Below, in pieces: positions 1 through 8,356 of a stretch of DNA of 64,000 nt. The position numbers and the translations under genes were made by a program. The stretch covers positions 1 to 64,000 of the forward strand of contig LJSY01000001.1 of the NCBI GenBank assembly GCA_001314805.1. Direction: 5' to 3'. Position 1 is the stretch's first letter. Every line of letters begins with the position of its first letter. This DNA is from Rhodobacteraceae bacterium HLUCCO18 (GTDB lineage: Bacteria > Pseudomonadota > Alphaproteobacteria > Rhodobacterales > Rhodobacteraceae). A model generated the notes under the pieces. It was not told the origin of the DNA and did not search any database. It was given only the letters and a program-made list of their open reading frames with translations.

Positions 1-758
1 ACCCAGACGGGCGCCAGCATCACCTCGATCAACGTCAGAAGCGCGAGATCCGCCGCCGGAACCACCCGGCTGCCCAGCGTGAAAAGCACCATTCCCCCGG
101 AGAGCAGGACCGCGCCCATCCCCATCGCCCAGAGCGCATCGGGCACTGGCACGGCAAGCGATGTGCCCGCAAGAAGCGTCATCGCCCCCGCCGCGGCGAT
201 GGCGAAGATACCGCCGAGCAGCACCGTCGGCAGCGTGTCGGCGATGGCGCGCCAGCGCAGGGACACGGTGAAGGCCGCGAACCCCGCCGCACTGATCAGC
301 GCGGCGATGTTGCCGGCAAGGACACCGGTGGCCAACCCGCCGCTGATCATCACGTAGATGCCGACCATGGCGAGCGCGATGGAGGCCCATGTCTTGGCGC
401 GCACGCCCTCGCCCAGCACGATCCAGCCGGCGAGCGCGGTCAGGAAGGGCGTCGCGGCGAAGAGAAACACGGCGTTGGCGACGGTCGTGACCTGCATCGC
501 GTAGACCGCGCCGCCGAAGGCCGCGACAAGGCCGAACCCGCCGAGGATGCCGGCCATGCCGGCGCGCCTAATGCCGGGCAGGACCCGTCCCCGCCCGCGC
601 CATGCAAGGAAGGCCAGCAGGACCGGCATCATCCCGACCGAGCGCCAGAACAACGTGGCCCAGGGACCCGCATCCTCGATCTGCCGGAAGATCAGGCCTT
701 GCAGCGACCACAGCAGGGCCGCGGCCGCGACGAGGGCGACACCCGTTCCATAGCGCAT
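1..758 (-). CDS. EamA/DMT-family inner-membrane transporter (3' end outside window)
   Basis: The reading frame opens at an ATG at 758 with GAAGG upstream and stays open to the left window edge, so only the first ~252 residues are visible. It is missing from the ORF track because it has no stop in the window. The protein begins MRYGTGVALVAAAALLWSLQ and runs as a series of hydrophobic segments with EamA-style features: a first helix with an LLWS motif, FLFAATPFLTALAGWIVLGE at the end of the first repeat, and a second repeat with ALWAMGMGAVLLSGG. DMT proteins usually have ten helices and export metabolites, amino acids or drugs. The substrate cannot be read from sequence. The shadow ORF at 79-357 on the other strand is not a gene. 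Confidence 0.8.
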   Translation of the reverse strand, partial: MRYGTGVALVAAAALLWSLQGLIFRQIEDAGPWATLFWRSVGMMPVLLAFLAWRGRGRVLPGIRRAGMAGILGGFGLVAAFGGAVYAMQVTTVANAVFLFAATPFLTALAGWIVLGEGVRAKTWASIALAMVGIYVMISGGLATGVLAGNIAALISAAGFAAFTVSLRWRAIADTLPTVLLGGIFAIAAAGAMTLLAGTSLAVPVPDALWAMGMGAVLLSGGMVLFTLGSRVVPAADLALLTLIEVMLAPVW

Positions 759-884
759 CTGCCTTCGTCCGCCTTGCCGTGCCAGCCAATCGTTGGAATT
801 ATCTGGACCGTGGCGCAGCGCGCCGTCGCGTCAGGAAACGACCTTGGCCCGCGCCGTTTTCCGACACCGAATGGGCGGTAAAGG

Positions 885-914
885 AAAAAACGGCGCCCGA
901 AGGCGCCGCCTTTT
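885..914 (-). terminator. Rho-independent terminator after the YejA-like gene
   Basis: Read on the minus strand, the 7-bp stem GGCGCCG/CGGCGCC with a TTCG loop is followed by six T residues. It lies 27 bp past the stop of the 941-2785 gene. A short T-run on the other side (911-914) means it may also act weakly on the plus strand. Confidence 0.8.
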
Positions 915-940
915 CCTGCCGAGCGGTGCGGGCGATGCCG

Positions 941-2785
941 CTACTCCTCCACCCACCAGACGTCGGGCTGCCAGCCGATCCAGTCGCCGTAGATGGGGAT
1001 GTAATCCGGGTAGCGCAGTTCCGCATCATGGGCGATCCGCGCGATGGGGTTGTACCAGAAGGGCACCACGTAGCGCTGCGAGATCAGCACCCGGTCGAGG
1101 GCACGGACGGCGGCGACGTAGTCGTCCTGGCTTTCGGAGGTCAGCATCCGGTCGATCATCGCCTCGATGGCCGGGTGGCAGGCGCCCATCACGTTGCGCG
1201 AGCCTTCGGTCTCGACCATGTCGCAGCCCCAGTAAAGGCGCTGCTCGTTGCCTGGACTGAGCGACAGGCCTCGCCGGAAGGTCGTCATGTCGAAATCGAA
1301 GGCATCCGTGCGCTCTCGATACTGGGCCGGATCGACGGAGTTGACGGACGGCGTGATGCCGAGTCGTTCCAGCGCCTCCACGTAGATGTTGACGATGGCC
1401 TCGTTCTCGGACGACCCGCTCTGCAACAGGATATCGAAGGTGAAGGGCGTGCCGTCGGGGCCGGTCATCACGCCCTCTTCGACCGTATAGCCCGCCTCCT
1501 CCATCAGGCGCAGCGCCTCGGCGATGCCGGCGCGGTTGCGCTCCGACCCGTCCGAGACCGGCAGCTCGTACCCCTCGAGCGCGCCGGGCAGAAGTTCGCC
1601 CGCGAAGGGTTCGAGGAATTCCGCCACCCTGCCCTCGGCCGGTCCGGGGAGCATCCCCAGCGGCGAGTTGGAGAAATAGGAGGTGATGCGCGGCTCGATC
1701 CCGCCGTTGAGCGTCTGGTTGATGAATTCGAAGTTGAAGGCCTGGATCATCGCCTCGCGGACGCGCCAGTCGGCGAAGACGTCGTGGCGTGTGTTCATCA
1801 CCAGCCCGGTGATCCCCGAAGGCCGGCGGTGGGGCACTTCCGACAGAACCACCTCCCCCGACTGCACGCGCGGGAAGTCGTAATTCTCGGCCCAGTTGGC
1901 GGCGTTGGTCTCGCGCATTGTCGTCAGCAGGCCGCTGGTGAAGGCCTCGAACATGGCTGTGCCGTCGGTGAAGAACTCCATCCGCACCTCGTCGATCACG
2001 TTGGTGCCGCGACGGAACGGCAGATCCGCGCCCCAGTAATCGGGATCGCGCCGGAGCGAAACGAAGCGGCCGGCCTCGAAATCGTCGATCACATAGGGCG
2101 CCGTGGCGATCGGGATCGTGTCGAGCCCGCTTTCGGTAAAATCCGCGTCCTCCCACTGGGCGGCCTTGAGGATCGGCCTGAGCCCCATGATGAGCGCCAG
2201 TTCACGGTCGGCCTCGGTGAAGGTCAGCCGCACCGAGCGGTCGCCCGTGGCCTCGATCGACGCGATCCGGGTCCAGGCGTTCAGGTAGCGCGGGTGGCCT
2301 TCGGTGCCCAGCGTCTCGTAGGACCAGATCACGTCCTCGACCGTGACCGGGCTGCCGTCGGAAAACCGCGCCTCGGGGCGGAGCGTGAATTCCACCCACA
2401 TATGATTCGGATCGACTTCGACCGATTCGGCCAGCAGACCGTAGAGCGTGAAGGGTTCGTCCCAGGACCGGCCCATCAGCGACTCGTAGGCAAGGAATCG
2501 CAGCTGCCATGGCACCGAGCCCTGGCGGATATGGGGGTTGAGACTGTCGAAGGACCCGACCTCGCCGGTGACGATCCGCCCGCCGGTGGGCGCGTCGGGA
2601 TTTGCGTAGGGCAAATGCTCGTAATCGGGGGGCAATGCGGGCTGCCCGTACATCGAGATCCCGTGCATTGGCTGGGTTATTGCGGGCCCCGCGGCGACCA
2701 CGGCGCCGATGAACATGATCTTCGCGATCTGCCGCCCTAGTGGTACGGAATCGTGAAGGAATCTTCCGAAACAATTCTCTGGCAT
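941..2785 (-). CDS. YejA-like periplasmic substrate-binding protein of a peptide ABC transporter
   Basis: 614 residues. A signal-peptide-like stretch (about 18-38, IAKIMFIGAVVAAGPAITQ) is followed by HGISMYGQPALPP, then the family-5 opening NPDAPTGGRI and GSFDSLNPHI. This order is typical of YejA/microcin-C-type oligopeptide-binding proteins. Repeated extended segments (SDGSPVTVEDVIWSYETL; PDYWGADLPFRRG) are standard for SBP_bac_5. The protein would deliver peptides to an ABC permease, but no permease or ATPase gene is adjacent here. The start at 2785 has GAGGGGACTG upstream at a slightly long spacing. An internal start at the second Met (about 23) would still leave a signal peptide. The family is confident; the ligand is unknown. 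Confidence 0.85.
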   Translation of the reverse strand: MPENCFGRFLHDSVPLGRQIAKIMFIGAVVAAGPAITQPMHGISMYGQPALPPDYEHLPYANPDAPTGGRIVTGEVGSFDSLNPHIRQGSVPWQLRFLAYESLMGRSWDEPFTLYGLLAESVEVDPNHMWVEFTLRPEARFSDGSPVTVEDVIWSYETLGTEGHPRYLNAWTRIASIEATGDRSVRLTFTEADRELALIMGLRPILKAAQWEDADFTESGLDTIPIATAPYVIDDFEAGRFVSLRRDPDYWGADLPFRRGTNVIDEVRMEFFTDGTAMFEAFTSGLLTTMRETNAANWAENYDFPRVQSGEVVLSEVPHRRPSGITGLVMNTRHDVFADWRVREAMIQAFNFEFINQTLNGGIEPRITSYFSNSPLGMLPGPAEGRVAEFLEPFAGELLPGALEGYELPVSDGSERNRAGIAEALRLMEEAGYTVEEGVMTGPDGTPFTFDILLQSGSSENEAIVNIYVEALERLGITPSVNSVDPAQYRERTDAFDFDMTTFRRGLSLSPGNEQRLYWGCDMVETEGSRNVMGACHPAIEAMIDRMLTSESQDDYVAAVRALDRVLISQRYVVPFWYNPIARIAHDAELRYPDYIPIYGDWIGWQPDVWWVEE

Positions 2786-2865
2786 CCGTGAACAGTCCCC
2801 TCACACATGTGTTTTTCCTGTGAATGCAGGCTAGTCATGCAATTGGTCGCGGTGCAACTTTTCGG

Positions 2866-2895
2866 TTGGACACGCGGCAAGTCATTGCTTATAAA
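2866..2895 (+). promoter_or_regulatory. Sigma-70-like promoter for candidate small RNA
   Basis: TTGGAC and TATAAA are separated by 18 bp, an unusually good match for this GC-rich genome. Transcription would start near 2902 and run into the terminator at 2950-2977. Confidence 0.5.
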
Positions 2896-2901
2896 GAGGC
2901 C

Positions 2902-2977
2902 ACTGCTCGATAGGTTTCTTGCCTGTATGAAACCTGCCTCATAACTTAACGCCGGCCTCGTGCCGGCGTTTTTTTTT
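2902..2977 (+). ncRNA. Candidate intergenic small RNA (~76 nt)
   Basis: This occupies the 318-bp gap between the YejA-like gene and bdhA. A promoter-like sequence (TTGGAC-18-TATAAA) is followed by a hairpin AGGTTTC...GAAACCT (2912-2935), a short unpaired AT-rich linker, and a strong Rho-independent terminator CGCCGGC-CTCGT-GCCGGCG plus nine T (2950-2977). No ORF with a ribosome-binding site fits between promoter and terminator. The terminator is 126 bp upstream of bdhA, so the unit looks independent. It could instead be a leader/attenuator for bdhA. I do not recognise a named RNA family. Confidence 0.5.
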
Positions 2978-3103
2978 GCGCAGGTCCCAGCGTGAGCGGA
3001 TGAGCCGCCCTTCGTGCCGGTGCCCCTTGCCGGTCCCTCTGTTCCTTTCGCAGATGCAGCATTAGTGTCGCGCCCGAACGCCATCAGCGAGGGAACGACA
3101 TCC

Positions 3104-3889
3104 ATGGCCATCATCACCGATCTGTCGGGAAAGACCGCCGTCATCACCGGCTCCAACTCCGGCATCGGGCTCGGCATCGCGCGGGAACTGGCGCGGGCCG
3201 GCGCCGATATCGTGCTGAACTCCTTCACCGACCGGGAAGAGGACCACGCGCTGGCCGCCGGGATCGCCGAGGACGCCGGCGTCACCGTGCGCTACATCAA
3301 GGCCGACATGTCGAAGGGCGGCGAATGCCGCGCGCTGATCGAAAAGGCAGGGGCCTGCGACATCCTCGTCAACAACGCGGGCATCCAGCATGTCGCCGCG
3401 ATCCCCGATTTCCCGGTCGCGAAATGGGATGCGATCATCGCGATCAACCTCAGCTCCGCCTTTCACACCACGGCGGCCGCCCTGCCCCTGATGCGCGCCG
3501 CCGGCTGGGGCCGCGTGATCAATATCGCCTCGGCCCATGGCCTGACGGCGAGCCCCTACAAGGCGGCATACATCGCGGCCAAGCACGGGATCGTGGGCCT
3601 GACCAAGACGACGGCGCTGGAGACCGCGGAGGAGCCGATCACGGCGAACGCGATCTGCCCGGGCTACGTCCTGACCCCGCTGGTCGAGGCGCAGATCCCC
3701 GACACGATGAAGGAATACGACATGAGCCGGGAGGACGTGATCCGCAACGTCATGCTGACGCGCCAGCCGTCGAAGGAATTCGCCACGGTCGAGCAGATGG
3801 GCGGCACGGCGGCCTTCCTGTGCTCGGACGCCGCCGCGCAGATCACCGGGACCACGATCAGCGTCGATGGCGGCTGGACGGCCCTGTAA
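3104..3889 (+). CDS. bdhA: D-3-hydroxybutyrate dehydrogenase (short-chain dehydrogenase)
   Basis: 261 residues from the ATG at 3104, preceded by GAGGGAA; the longer ORF in the track starts 30 codons too early. It is a classical SDR: cofactor motif TGSNSGIG (15-22), NNAG (90-93), catalytic Asn115, Ser143, Tyr156 and Lys160 (YIAAK). The C-terminal segment (ICPGYVLTPLVEAQIPD, then SVDGGWTAL) matches PHB-pathway hydroxybutyrate dehydrogenases, which interconvert 3-hydroxybutyrate and acetoacetate with NAD+. The patatin-like gene 115 bp downstream is a common neighbour in this family and fits lipid or polyhydroxybutyrate turnover. Confidence in the substrate is good but not absolute. Confidence 0.88.
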   Translation: MAIITDLSGKTAVITGSNSGIGLGIARELARAGADIVLNSFTDREEDHALAAGIAEDAGVTVRYIKADMSKGGECRALIEKAGACDILVNNAGIQHVAAIPDFPVAKWDAIIAINLSSAFHTTAAALPLMRAAGWGRVINIASAHGLTASPYKAAYIAAKHGIVGLTKTTALETAEEPITANAICPGYVLTPLVEAQIPDTMKEYDMSREDVIRNVMLTRQPSKEFATVEQMGGTAAFLCSDAAAQITGTTISVDGGWTAL

Positions 3890-3900
3890 CTCGGGTGGTG

Positions 3901-3926
3901 CGATCATTCGTGCGAATGATCGAAAA
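3901..3926 (+). terminator. Long hairpin after bdhA
   Basis: CGATCATTCG-TG-CGAATGATCG is a perfect inverted repeat 12 bp after the bdhA stop, followed by AAAA rather than T. It could be a weak terminator or a 3'-end stabiliser. The gene-end repeat follows directly. Confidence 0.4.
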
Positions 3927-3986
3927 GGGGGGCTCCGCCCCCGCGCCCTGCGGGCGCTCCCCCGGAGGTTTTTTGCCAGGATGAAG
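3927..3986 (+). repeat. Gene-end repeat, copy A (GGGGGCTCCGCCCCC...GATGAAG family)
   Basis: It consists of a GGGGGCTCCGCCCCC hairpin, then GCGCCCTGCGGGCGC, CCCCCGGAGG, a T-run, and GCCAGGATGAAG. The same arrangement recurs at 23546, 23666 (reverse), 32104 and 48904, with a variant pair at 45356-45505. Here it lies downstream of bdhA in the gene's own orientation and probably contributes to transcript ends. Confidence 0.75.
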
Positions 3987-4004
3987 TTGCCGGGAGTGTG
4001 AAGG

Positions 4005-5039
4005 ATGGCCGGGACGAAACGCATCAATCTCGCGCTTCAGGGCGGCGGCGCGCATGGCGCCTTTACCTGGGGCGTGCTCGACCGGTTGCTTGAAAGCGAC
4101 GAGATCGAGATCGCGGGCATATCCGGCACCTCCGCGGGCGCGCTGAACGGCGCGGCGCTCAAGGCGGGTCTGGCGCGCGGTGGCCCCGAGGCGGCGCGGG
4201 AAAACCTGGAATGGCTCTGGGAACAGGTGGGCGCGATCACCGACCCGCGCATGACGCCGTGGCTGGAGGCTGTCGCGCCCTCGGCCATGAGCGGCGCGAT
4301 CGAGGCCTCGTTGCCCTTCGCGCTGGGCGACACGGTCTCGCGCATGGTCAGCCCCTACGCGGCGGGGCCGTTCTACACCAACCCGCTGCGCCGGATCGTT
4401 GAGCGGTTCCATTACGACGAGGTCTGCGGCGAACCCGGGCCGGCCTTTCACATCTGCGCCACCAATGTGCGCACCGGCAAGATCCGGGTTTTCACCGGCG
4501 ACGATATCGGGCCCGAGGCGATCATGGCCTCGGCCTGCCTGCCGACGCTGTTCAAGGCCGTGGAGATCCCCGATGCCGCGACCGGCAGGCTCGAGGCCTA
4601 TTGGGACGGCGGCTATACCGGCAACCCGGCGCTCTACCCGCTCTTCGCGTCCGAACTGCCCGGCGACGTCGTGGTGGTGAACATCAACCCGCTTTATCGC
4701 GAGGAAGTGCCGGTGACGGCGCGCGCGATCCAGAACCGGATCAACGAGATCAGCTTCAACGCCTCGCTCCTGCGGGAGATGCGCGCCATCGACTTCGTTC
4801 AGCGTCTGCTGGAGGAAGGGACCTTGGCAGAAGGCCGCATGAAGCGGCTGCGTCTGCACATGATCGCCGATGACGCGCTGATGCGGCAGCTTTCGGTGGC
4901 CACCAAGCTCGTGGCCACGCCGCAGGTCCTGCACCAGTTGCGTCAGGCCGGGCGCATCGCGGCCGAGGCGTTCCTCGAGGCCCATCTGGGCGACATCGGC
5001 ACCCGGAGCAGCATCGATTTGCGCGAGATGTTCGCCTGA
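4005..5039 (+). CDS. Patatin-like phospholipase / esterase
   Basis: 344 residues. The patatin catalytic set is complete: oxyanion loop GGGAHG (13-18), nucleophile elbow GTSAG with Ser43, and the catalytic Asp201 in YWDGGYTGN. There is no signal peptide, so it should be cytosolic or peripheral. Family members hydrolyse acyl ester bonds in phospholipids or storage lipids. The gene follows bdhA in the same direction after a 115-bp gap with a hairpin and repeat, so co-transcription would need read-through. The substrate is not predictable. Confidence 0.87.
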   Translation: MAGTKRINLALQGGGAHGAFTWGVLDRLLESDEIEIAGISGTSAGALNGAALKAGLARGGPEAARENLEWLWEQVGAITDPRMTPWLEAVAPSAMSGAIEASLPFALGDTVSRMVSPYAAGPFYTNPLRRIVERFHYDEVCGEPGPAFHICATNVRTGKIRVFTGDDIGPEAIMASACLPTLFKAVEIPDAATGRLEAYWDGGYTGNPALYPLFASELPGDVVVVNINPLYREEVPVTARAIQNRINEISFNASLLREMRAIDFVQRLLEEGTLAEGRMKRLRLHMIADDALMRQLSVATKLVATPQVLHQLRQAGRIAAEAFLEAHLGDIGTRSSIDLREMFA

Positions 5040-5102
5040 AGGGGGAACCTGTCGCGGCCGCGCTCCGTTGACGGGGCGTGTGGAACGGCAGGAGGCCCCA
5101 AA

Positions 5103-5453
5103 ATGCAGTGGAACGACATCCAGGCGAACTGGCCAGCAATGATCCCGGTGCTGCGGGCAGCGTTTCCGGAACTCGACGAGGCGCTGCTGACCGGCCTGAG
5201 CGGAACGCCCGAGGAACTGGCCGACGCGCTGGCCGAGGCCTCGTCGCGCGACCGGCAGGAGGCGATGCGCGACCTCGAGGCCTGGCGCGAGGGTCCGATG
5301 CCCGCCGACGCCTATGCCGACCCCACCCATGACGATGCCGCCCTGTCCGAGGCCGGACGCTACGTCCCCGAGGGGGAGGACGTCCTGTCCGATGACAGCC
5401 GCTTCGGCGATGACGACCTGCCCGACCGCCCGATGGGAAGGCGCGAGACCTGA
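5103..5453 (+). CDS. Conserved-looking small acidic protein, function unknown
   Basis: 116 residues, rich in Asp/Glu, with a well-placed start after AGGAGGCCCCAAA. The N-terminus (MQWNDIQANWPAMIPVLRAAFPEL) resembles the opening of CsbD-type stress proteins (N-W-x-x-I-x-x-N-W), but the rest does not, so I do not assign that family. The second half is disordered-looking (PADAYADPTHDDAALSE, DDSRFGDDDLPD). There is no membrane segment or signal. It is convergent with the XRE-cupin gene, with only 54 bp between stops. Confidence 0.7.
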   Translation: MQWNDIQANWPAMIPVLRAAFPELDEALLTGLSGTPEELADALAEASSRDRQEAMRDLEAWREGPMPADAYADPTHDDAALSEAGRYVPEGEDVLSDDSRFGDDDLPDRPMGRRET

Positions 5454-5507
5454 CGCGGGTTCGGTCCCGCTCCGTCCCGCGCAGTCCCGTGAAGTAACCC
5501 AGCCCGC

Positions 5508-6128
5508 TCAGTCCCGGGACGTCACCCAGAGGATCGTCGCGTCATCCTCGGAGATCGAGATCACGTTATGGCCCATGGCCGCGTCGTAATAGGCGCTGTC
5601 GCCGCGGGCGAGGTCCACATGCGCGTAGAACTCGGTGAAGAGCCGCACGCGTCCGGTGAGGACGTACAGGAACTCCTCCCCGTCATGGCGGACCCAGCCG
5701 TCGAATTCGTCGAAACTGCGGGCCCGGATGCGTGTGCGGTAGGGCAGCATCGCCTTGCGCGTGAGCGTGCCCGCCAGAAGCTCGTGCTCGTAGGTCGCGG
5801 TGGGATGCGCCTGCCCCTCGGAGCTGCGCGTCACCGCCATGCGCCCTGTGACCTGCGCCTCGGAGGGCGGGGTGAAAAGCTGCGGGACGGAGATATCGAG
5901 CCCCTGCGCCAGTTTCTTCAGCGCGTCATAGGTGGGCGACATCTGCGCGTTCTCGATCTTCGAGAGGGTCGAACGCGCCAGCCCCGCCGCCTGTGCCGCC
6001 TGCTCCAGCGTCCAGCCGCGCGCCTTGCGCAGCGCGCGCACACGTTCGGCCAGGTCCACCGGTTGCGGCGGGCCCTCCCCGGCGTCACCGGCGCGCGCGA
6101 GGCGCAAGAGGCTCGGTTCATCCTTCAT
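5508..6128 (-). CDS. XRE-family transcriptional regulator with C-terminal cupin domain
   Basis: 206 residues from the ATG at 6128; an ATG at 6140 is an alternative and neither has a strong ribosome-binding site. The much longer ORF in the track is a run-through of an antisense frame. Residues 27-82 form an HTH_XRE domain (ERVRALRKARGWTLEQAAQAAGLARSTLSKIEN, continuing ALKKLAQGLDISVPQLF). Residues ~130-205 form a small cupin (WVRHDGEEFLYVLTGRVRLF and DSAYYDAAMGHNVIS). Such HTH-cupin proteins sense a small carboxylate or amine and usually control an adjacent catabolic operon. The gene is divergent from the acyl-CoA ligase operon, the obvious candidate target. Confidence 0.85.
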   Translation of the reverse strand: MKDEPSLLRLARAGDAGEGPPQPVDLAERVRALRKARGWTLEQAAQAAGLARSTLSKIENAQMSPTYDALKKLAQGLDISVPQLFTPPSEAQVTGRMAVTRSSEGQAHPTATYEHELLAGTLTRKAMLPYRTRIRARSFDEFDGWVRHDGEEFLYVLTGRVRLFTEFYAHVDLARGDSAYYDAAMGHNVISISEDDATILWVTSRD

Positions 6129-6215
6129 CGCGCGCCACATAGCCGCTTTCGGCCCGCAGGTGCAACGCCCGCCGGTCCCTTGCGAAGGGCGGCCCTTGGG
6201 CATAGGCCGTCGAGC

Positions 6216-7706
6216 ATGGATGCGCCCTGCCCCGATCCCTTCAACCTCGCCGATTACGTGCTGTCGGCGGCCCGCCGCGAGCCCGGGAAGATCGCGCTGG
6301 CCGTTCTGGGTCCCGCGCGGGCGGAGCGGTGGAGCTACGCGCGCCTCGAGGCGGCGGTCCTCGGCATGGCCGGGGCGCTCAAATCCGCGGGCCTCGGTCC
6401 GGCCGACCGGGTTCTCCTGCGGCTGGGCAACACGGTCGATTTTCCGGTGGCGTTTCTGGGCGCAGTGGCGGCAGGTCTGGTGCCGGTGCCGACGGCCGCG
6501 GGGCTGACCGTGCCCGAGATCACGCGCCTGGCGCGTCTCGTGACACCCTCCGCCATCCTCGCACAGCCCGATATCGCGCTGCCGGAAGGTGCCGCCTGCC
6601 CTGTTTTCACCGATATCGGCGCCATGATGGCGCATGCGCCGGGCGAGACCGTTTTCGGGCCTCCCGACCGGCTCGCCTATCTCGTCTTCACCTCCGGCTC
6701 GTCCGGCGATCCCAAGGCCGTGGCCCATGCCCATCGCGCCGTCTGGGCCCGGCGCATGATGTTCGATGGCTGGTACGGGCTTGGCCGTGAGGACCGGCTG
6801 CTCCATGCCGGGGCCTTCAACTGGACCTTCACGCTCGGCACCGGCCTGCTCGACCCATGGGCCATGGGCGCGACCGCGCTGATCCCTGCGCCCGGCGTGC
6901 CGATCGAGGCGCTGCCGCTGCTGATGCGCCGCCATGACGCGACGATCCTTGCCGCCGCGCCCGGTGTCTTCCGGCGGCTGCTGCGCACGGAAGGCGACCT
7001 GCATCTGCCCCGCCTGCGCCACGGGCTATCGGCGGGCGAGAAACTGCCCGAGCCCCTGCGCGCGCGCTGGACGGAGGCCACCGGCACCGCGGTGCACGAG
7101 GCGCTGGGCATGTCGGAATGTTCCACGTTCCTGTCGGGTTCCCCCGCCCGTCCGGCGCCGGAGGGCACGCTGGGCTTCGCGCAGGAGGGCCGCCGCCTCG
7201 CCGTGCTGGACGAGGACGGGGTGGACCTGCCCGTGGGCGAGATCGGCACGCTTGCCGTCCATCGCAGCGATCCGGGCCTGATGCTGGGCTACTGGACCGG
7301 GTCGGGCGCGCCGGACCTGCCTCTCAGGGGCGACTGGTTCGAGACCGGCGACCGTGTCCTGCTCAGGCCCGACGGCGCCTACGTCTATCACGGGCGCCGC
7401 GACGACCTGATCACCGCGGGCGGCTTTCGCGTCGCCCCGCAGGAGATCGAGGCGGCCTTTCACGGCGCGCCGGGCGTGGAGGATTGCGCGGCACTCGCCA
7501 TCAGTCCGAACCCTGACACGACGCTCATTGCGCTCGCCCATGCCGGTATCGCCCCGGAGGCCGCGCTTGCGGAACTGGCGCAGGCGCGGCTGGCGCGCTA
7601 CAAGCAGCCGAGGGCCTATGTTCATCTGGACGCCCTGCCCCGATCCCCCAATGGCAAGCTTGACCGGCGCGCGCTGGCCGGGCTGGTGCGAAAGGCGCTG
7701 ACATGA
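6216..7706 (+). CDS. AMP-dependent acyl/aryl-CoA ligase
   Basis: 496 residues. The adenylate-forming motifs are all present: P-loop VFTSGSSGDPKAVAH (157-171), GLSAGEKLPE, HEALGMSE, GDWFETGD, the hinge RRDDLITAGGFRVAPQEIEA, and the catalytic lysine in PNGKLDRRAL near the C-terminus. It activates a carboxylic acid to its CoA thioester. The compact length and GLSAGE motif recall benzoate/aryl-CoA ligases, but the substrate is not readable. Its stop overlaps the FrnE start by 4 bp (ATGA), so the two are translationally coupled. The start at 6216 has only a weak ribosome-binding site, consistent with a short or leaderless transcript. Confidence 0.85.
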   Translation: MDAPCPDPFNLADYVLSAARREPGKIALAVLGPARAERWSYARLEAAVLGMAGALKSAGLGPADRVLLRLGNTVDFPVAFLGAVAAGLVPVPTAAGLTVPEITRLARLVTPSAILAQPDIALPEGAACPVFTDIGAMMAHAPGETVFGPPDRLAYLVFTSGSSGDPKAVAHAHRAVWARRMMFDGWYGLGREDRLLHAGAFNWTFTLGTGLLDPWAMGATALIPAPGVPIEALPLLMRRHDATILAAAPGVFRRLLRTEGDLHLPRLRHGLSAGEKLPEPLRARWTEATGTAVHEALGMSECSTFLSGSPARPAPEGTLGFAQEGRRLAVLDEDGVDLPVGEIGTLAVHRSDPGLMLGYWTGSGAPDLPLRGDWFETGDRVLLRPDGAYVYHGRRDDLITAGGFRVAPQEIEAAFHGAPGVEDCAALAISPNPDTTLIALAHAGIAPEAALAELAQARLARYKQPRAYVHLDALPRSPNGKLDRRALAGLVRKALT

Positions 7707-8356
7707 TCCCGCTCGACATCATCTCGGATCCGATCTGTCCGTGGTGCTATATCGGCTGGACGAACCTTGCCCGCGCACTCGAGGCGCGGCCCGATCACCC
7801 CTTCGCCATCGAATGGCACCCCTTCCAGCTCAACCCAGAGATGCCCGAGGGCGGCATGGACCGCCGCGAGTACCTCGAGGCCAAGTTCGGCGGCCGGGAG
7901 GGCGCGGTGAAAGCCTATGCGCCGGTGCTGGACCATGCCGAGCGCGCGGGGCTTGCGTTGAACTTCGACAGGATCGAGCGCACGCCCAACACGATCGATG
8001 CGCACCGGCTGATCCACTGGGCCGGGATCGAGGGGCGGCAGACGCCCGTCGCGGTGGCGCTTTTCAGGGCCTATTTCGTGGACGGGCGCGATATCGGCGA
8101 TCCCGACACGCTCCGCGAGATCGCGGAGGCCATGGGGCTCGACGGGGCGATGATCGCGACGCTTCTGGCGGGCGACGCGGATGCCGACGACCTGCGCGCG
8201 CGCGATGCCTCGGCCCGGTCGCGCGGTGTCACCGGAGTGCCCTGTTTCTTGGTGGCGCGGCAGCACGTGGTCACGGGCGCCCAGTCGCCCGAGTTCTGGA
8301 TGCAGGTGATCGACGAGGTGAACGCGGCCCGCGCAGGCTCGGACGCCGGGCAATGA
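7703..8356 (+). CDS. FrnE-like DsbA-family thiol oxidoreductase
   Basis: 217 residues. A thioredoxin fold begins at the N-terminus with the active-site CPWC at 12-15 (SDPICPWCYIG), and a helical insert and cis-Pro loop (RGVTGVPCFLV) follow. There is no signal peptide, so it is a cytosolic FrnE-type member. Related proteins are linked to polyketide/aromatic metabolism or oxidative stress. It overlaps its neighbours by 4 bp on both sides, so ligase, FrnE and MFS form one operon. Confidence 0.85.
   Translation: MIPLDIISDPICPWCYIGWTNLARALEARPDHPFAIEWHPFQLNPEMPEGGMDRREYLEAKFGGREGAVKAYAPVLDHAERAGLALNFDRIERTPNTIDAHRLIHWAGIEGRQTPVAVALFRAYFVDGRDIGDPDTLREIAEAMGLDGAMIATLLAGDADADDLRARDASARSRGVTGVPCFLVARQHVVTGAQSPEFWMQVIDEVNAARAGSDAGQ

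Noticed and set aside
602-2740. 712-residue plus-strand ORF
   Set aside because: Antisense shadow of the YejA-like gene; Arg/His/Gly-rich composition without any domain, and no ribosome-binding site.
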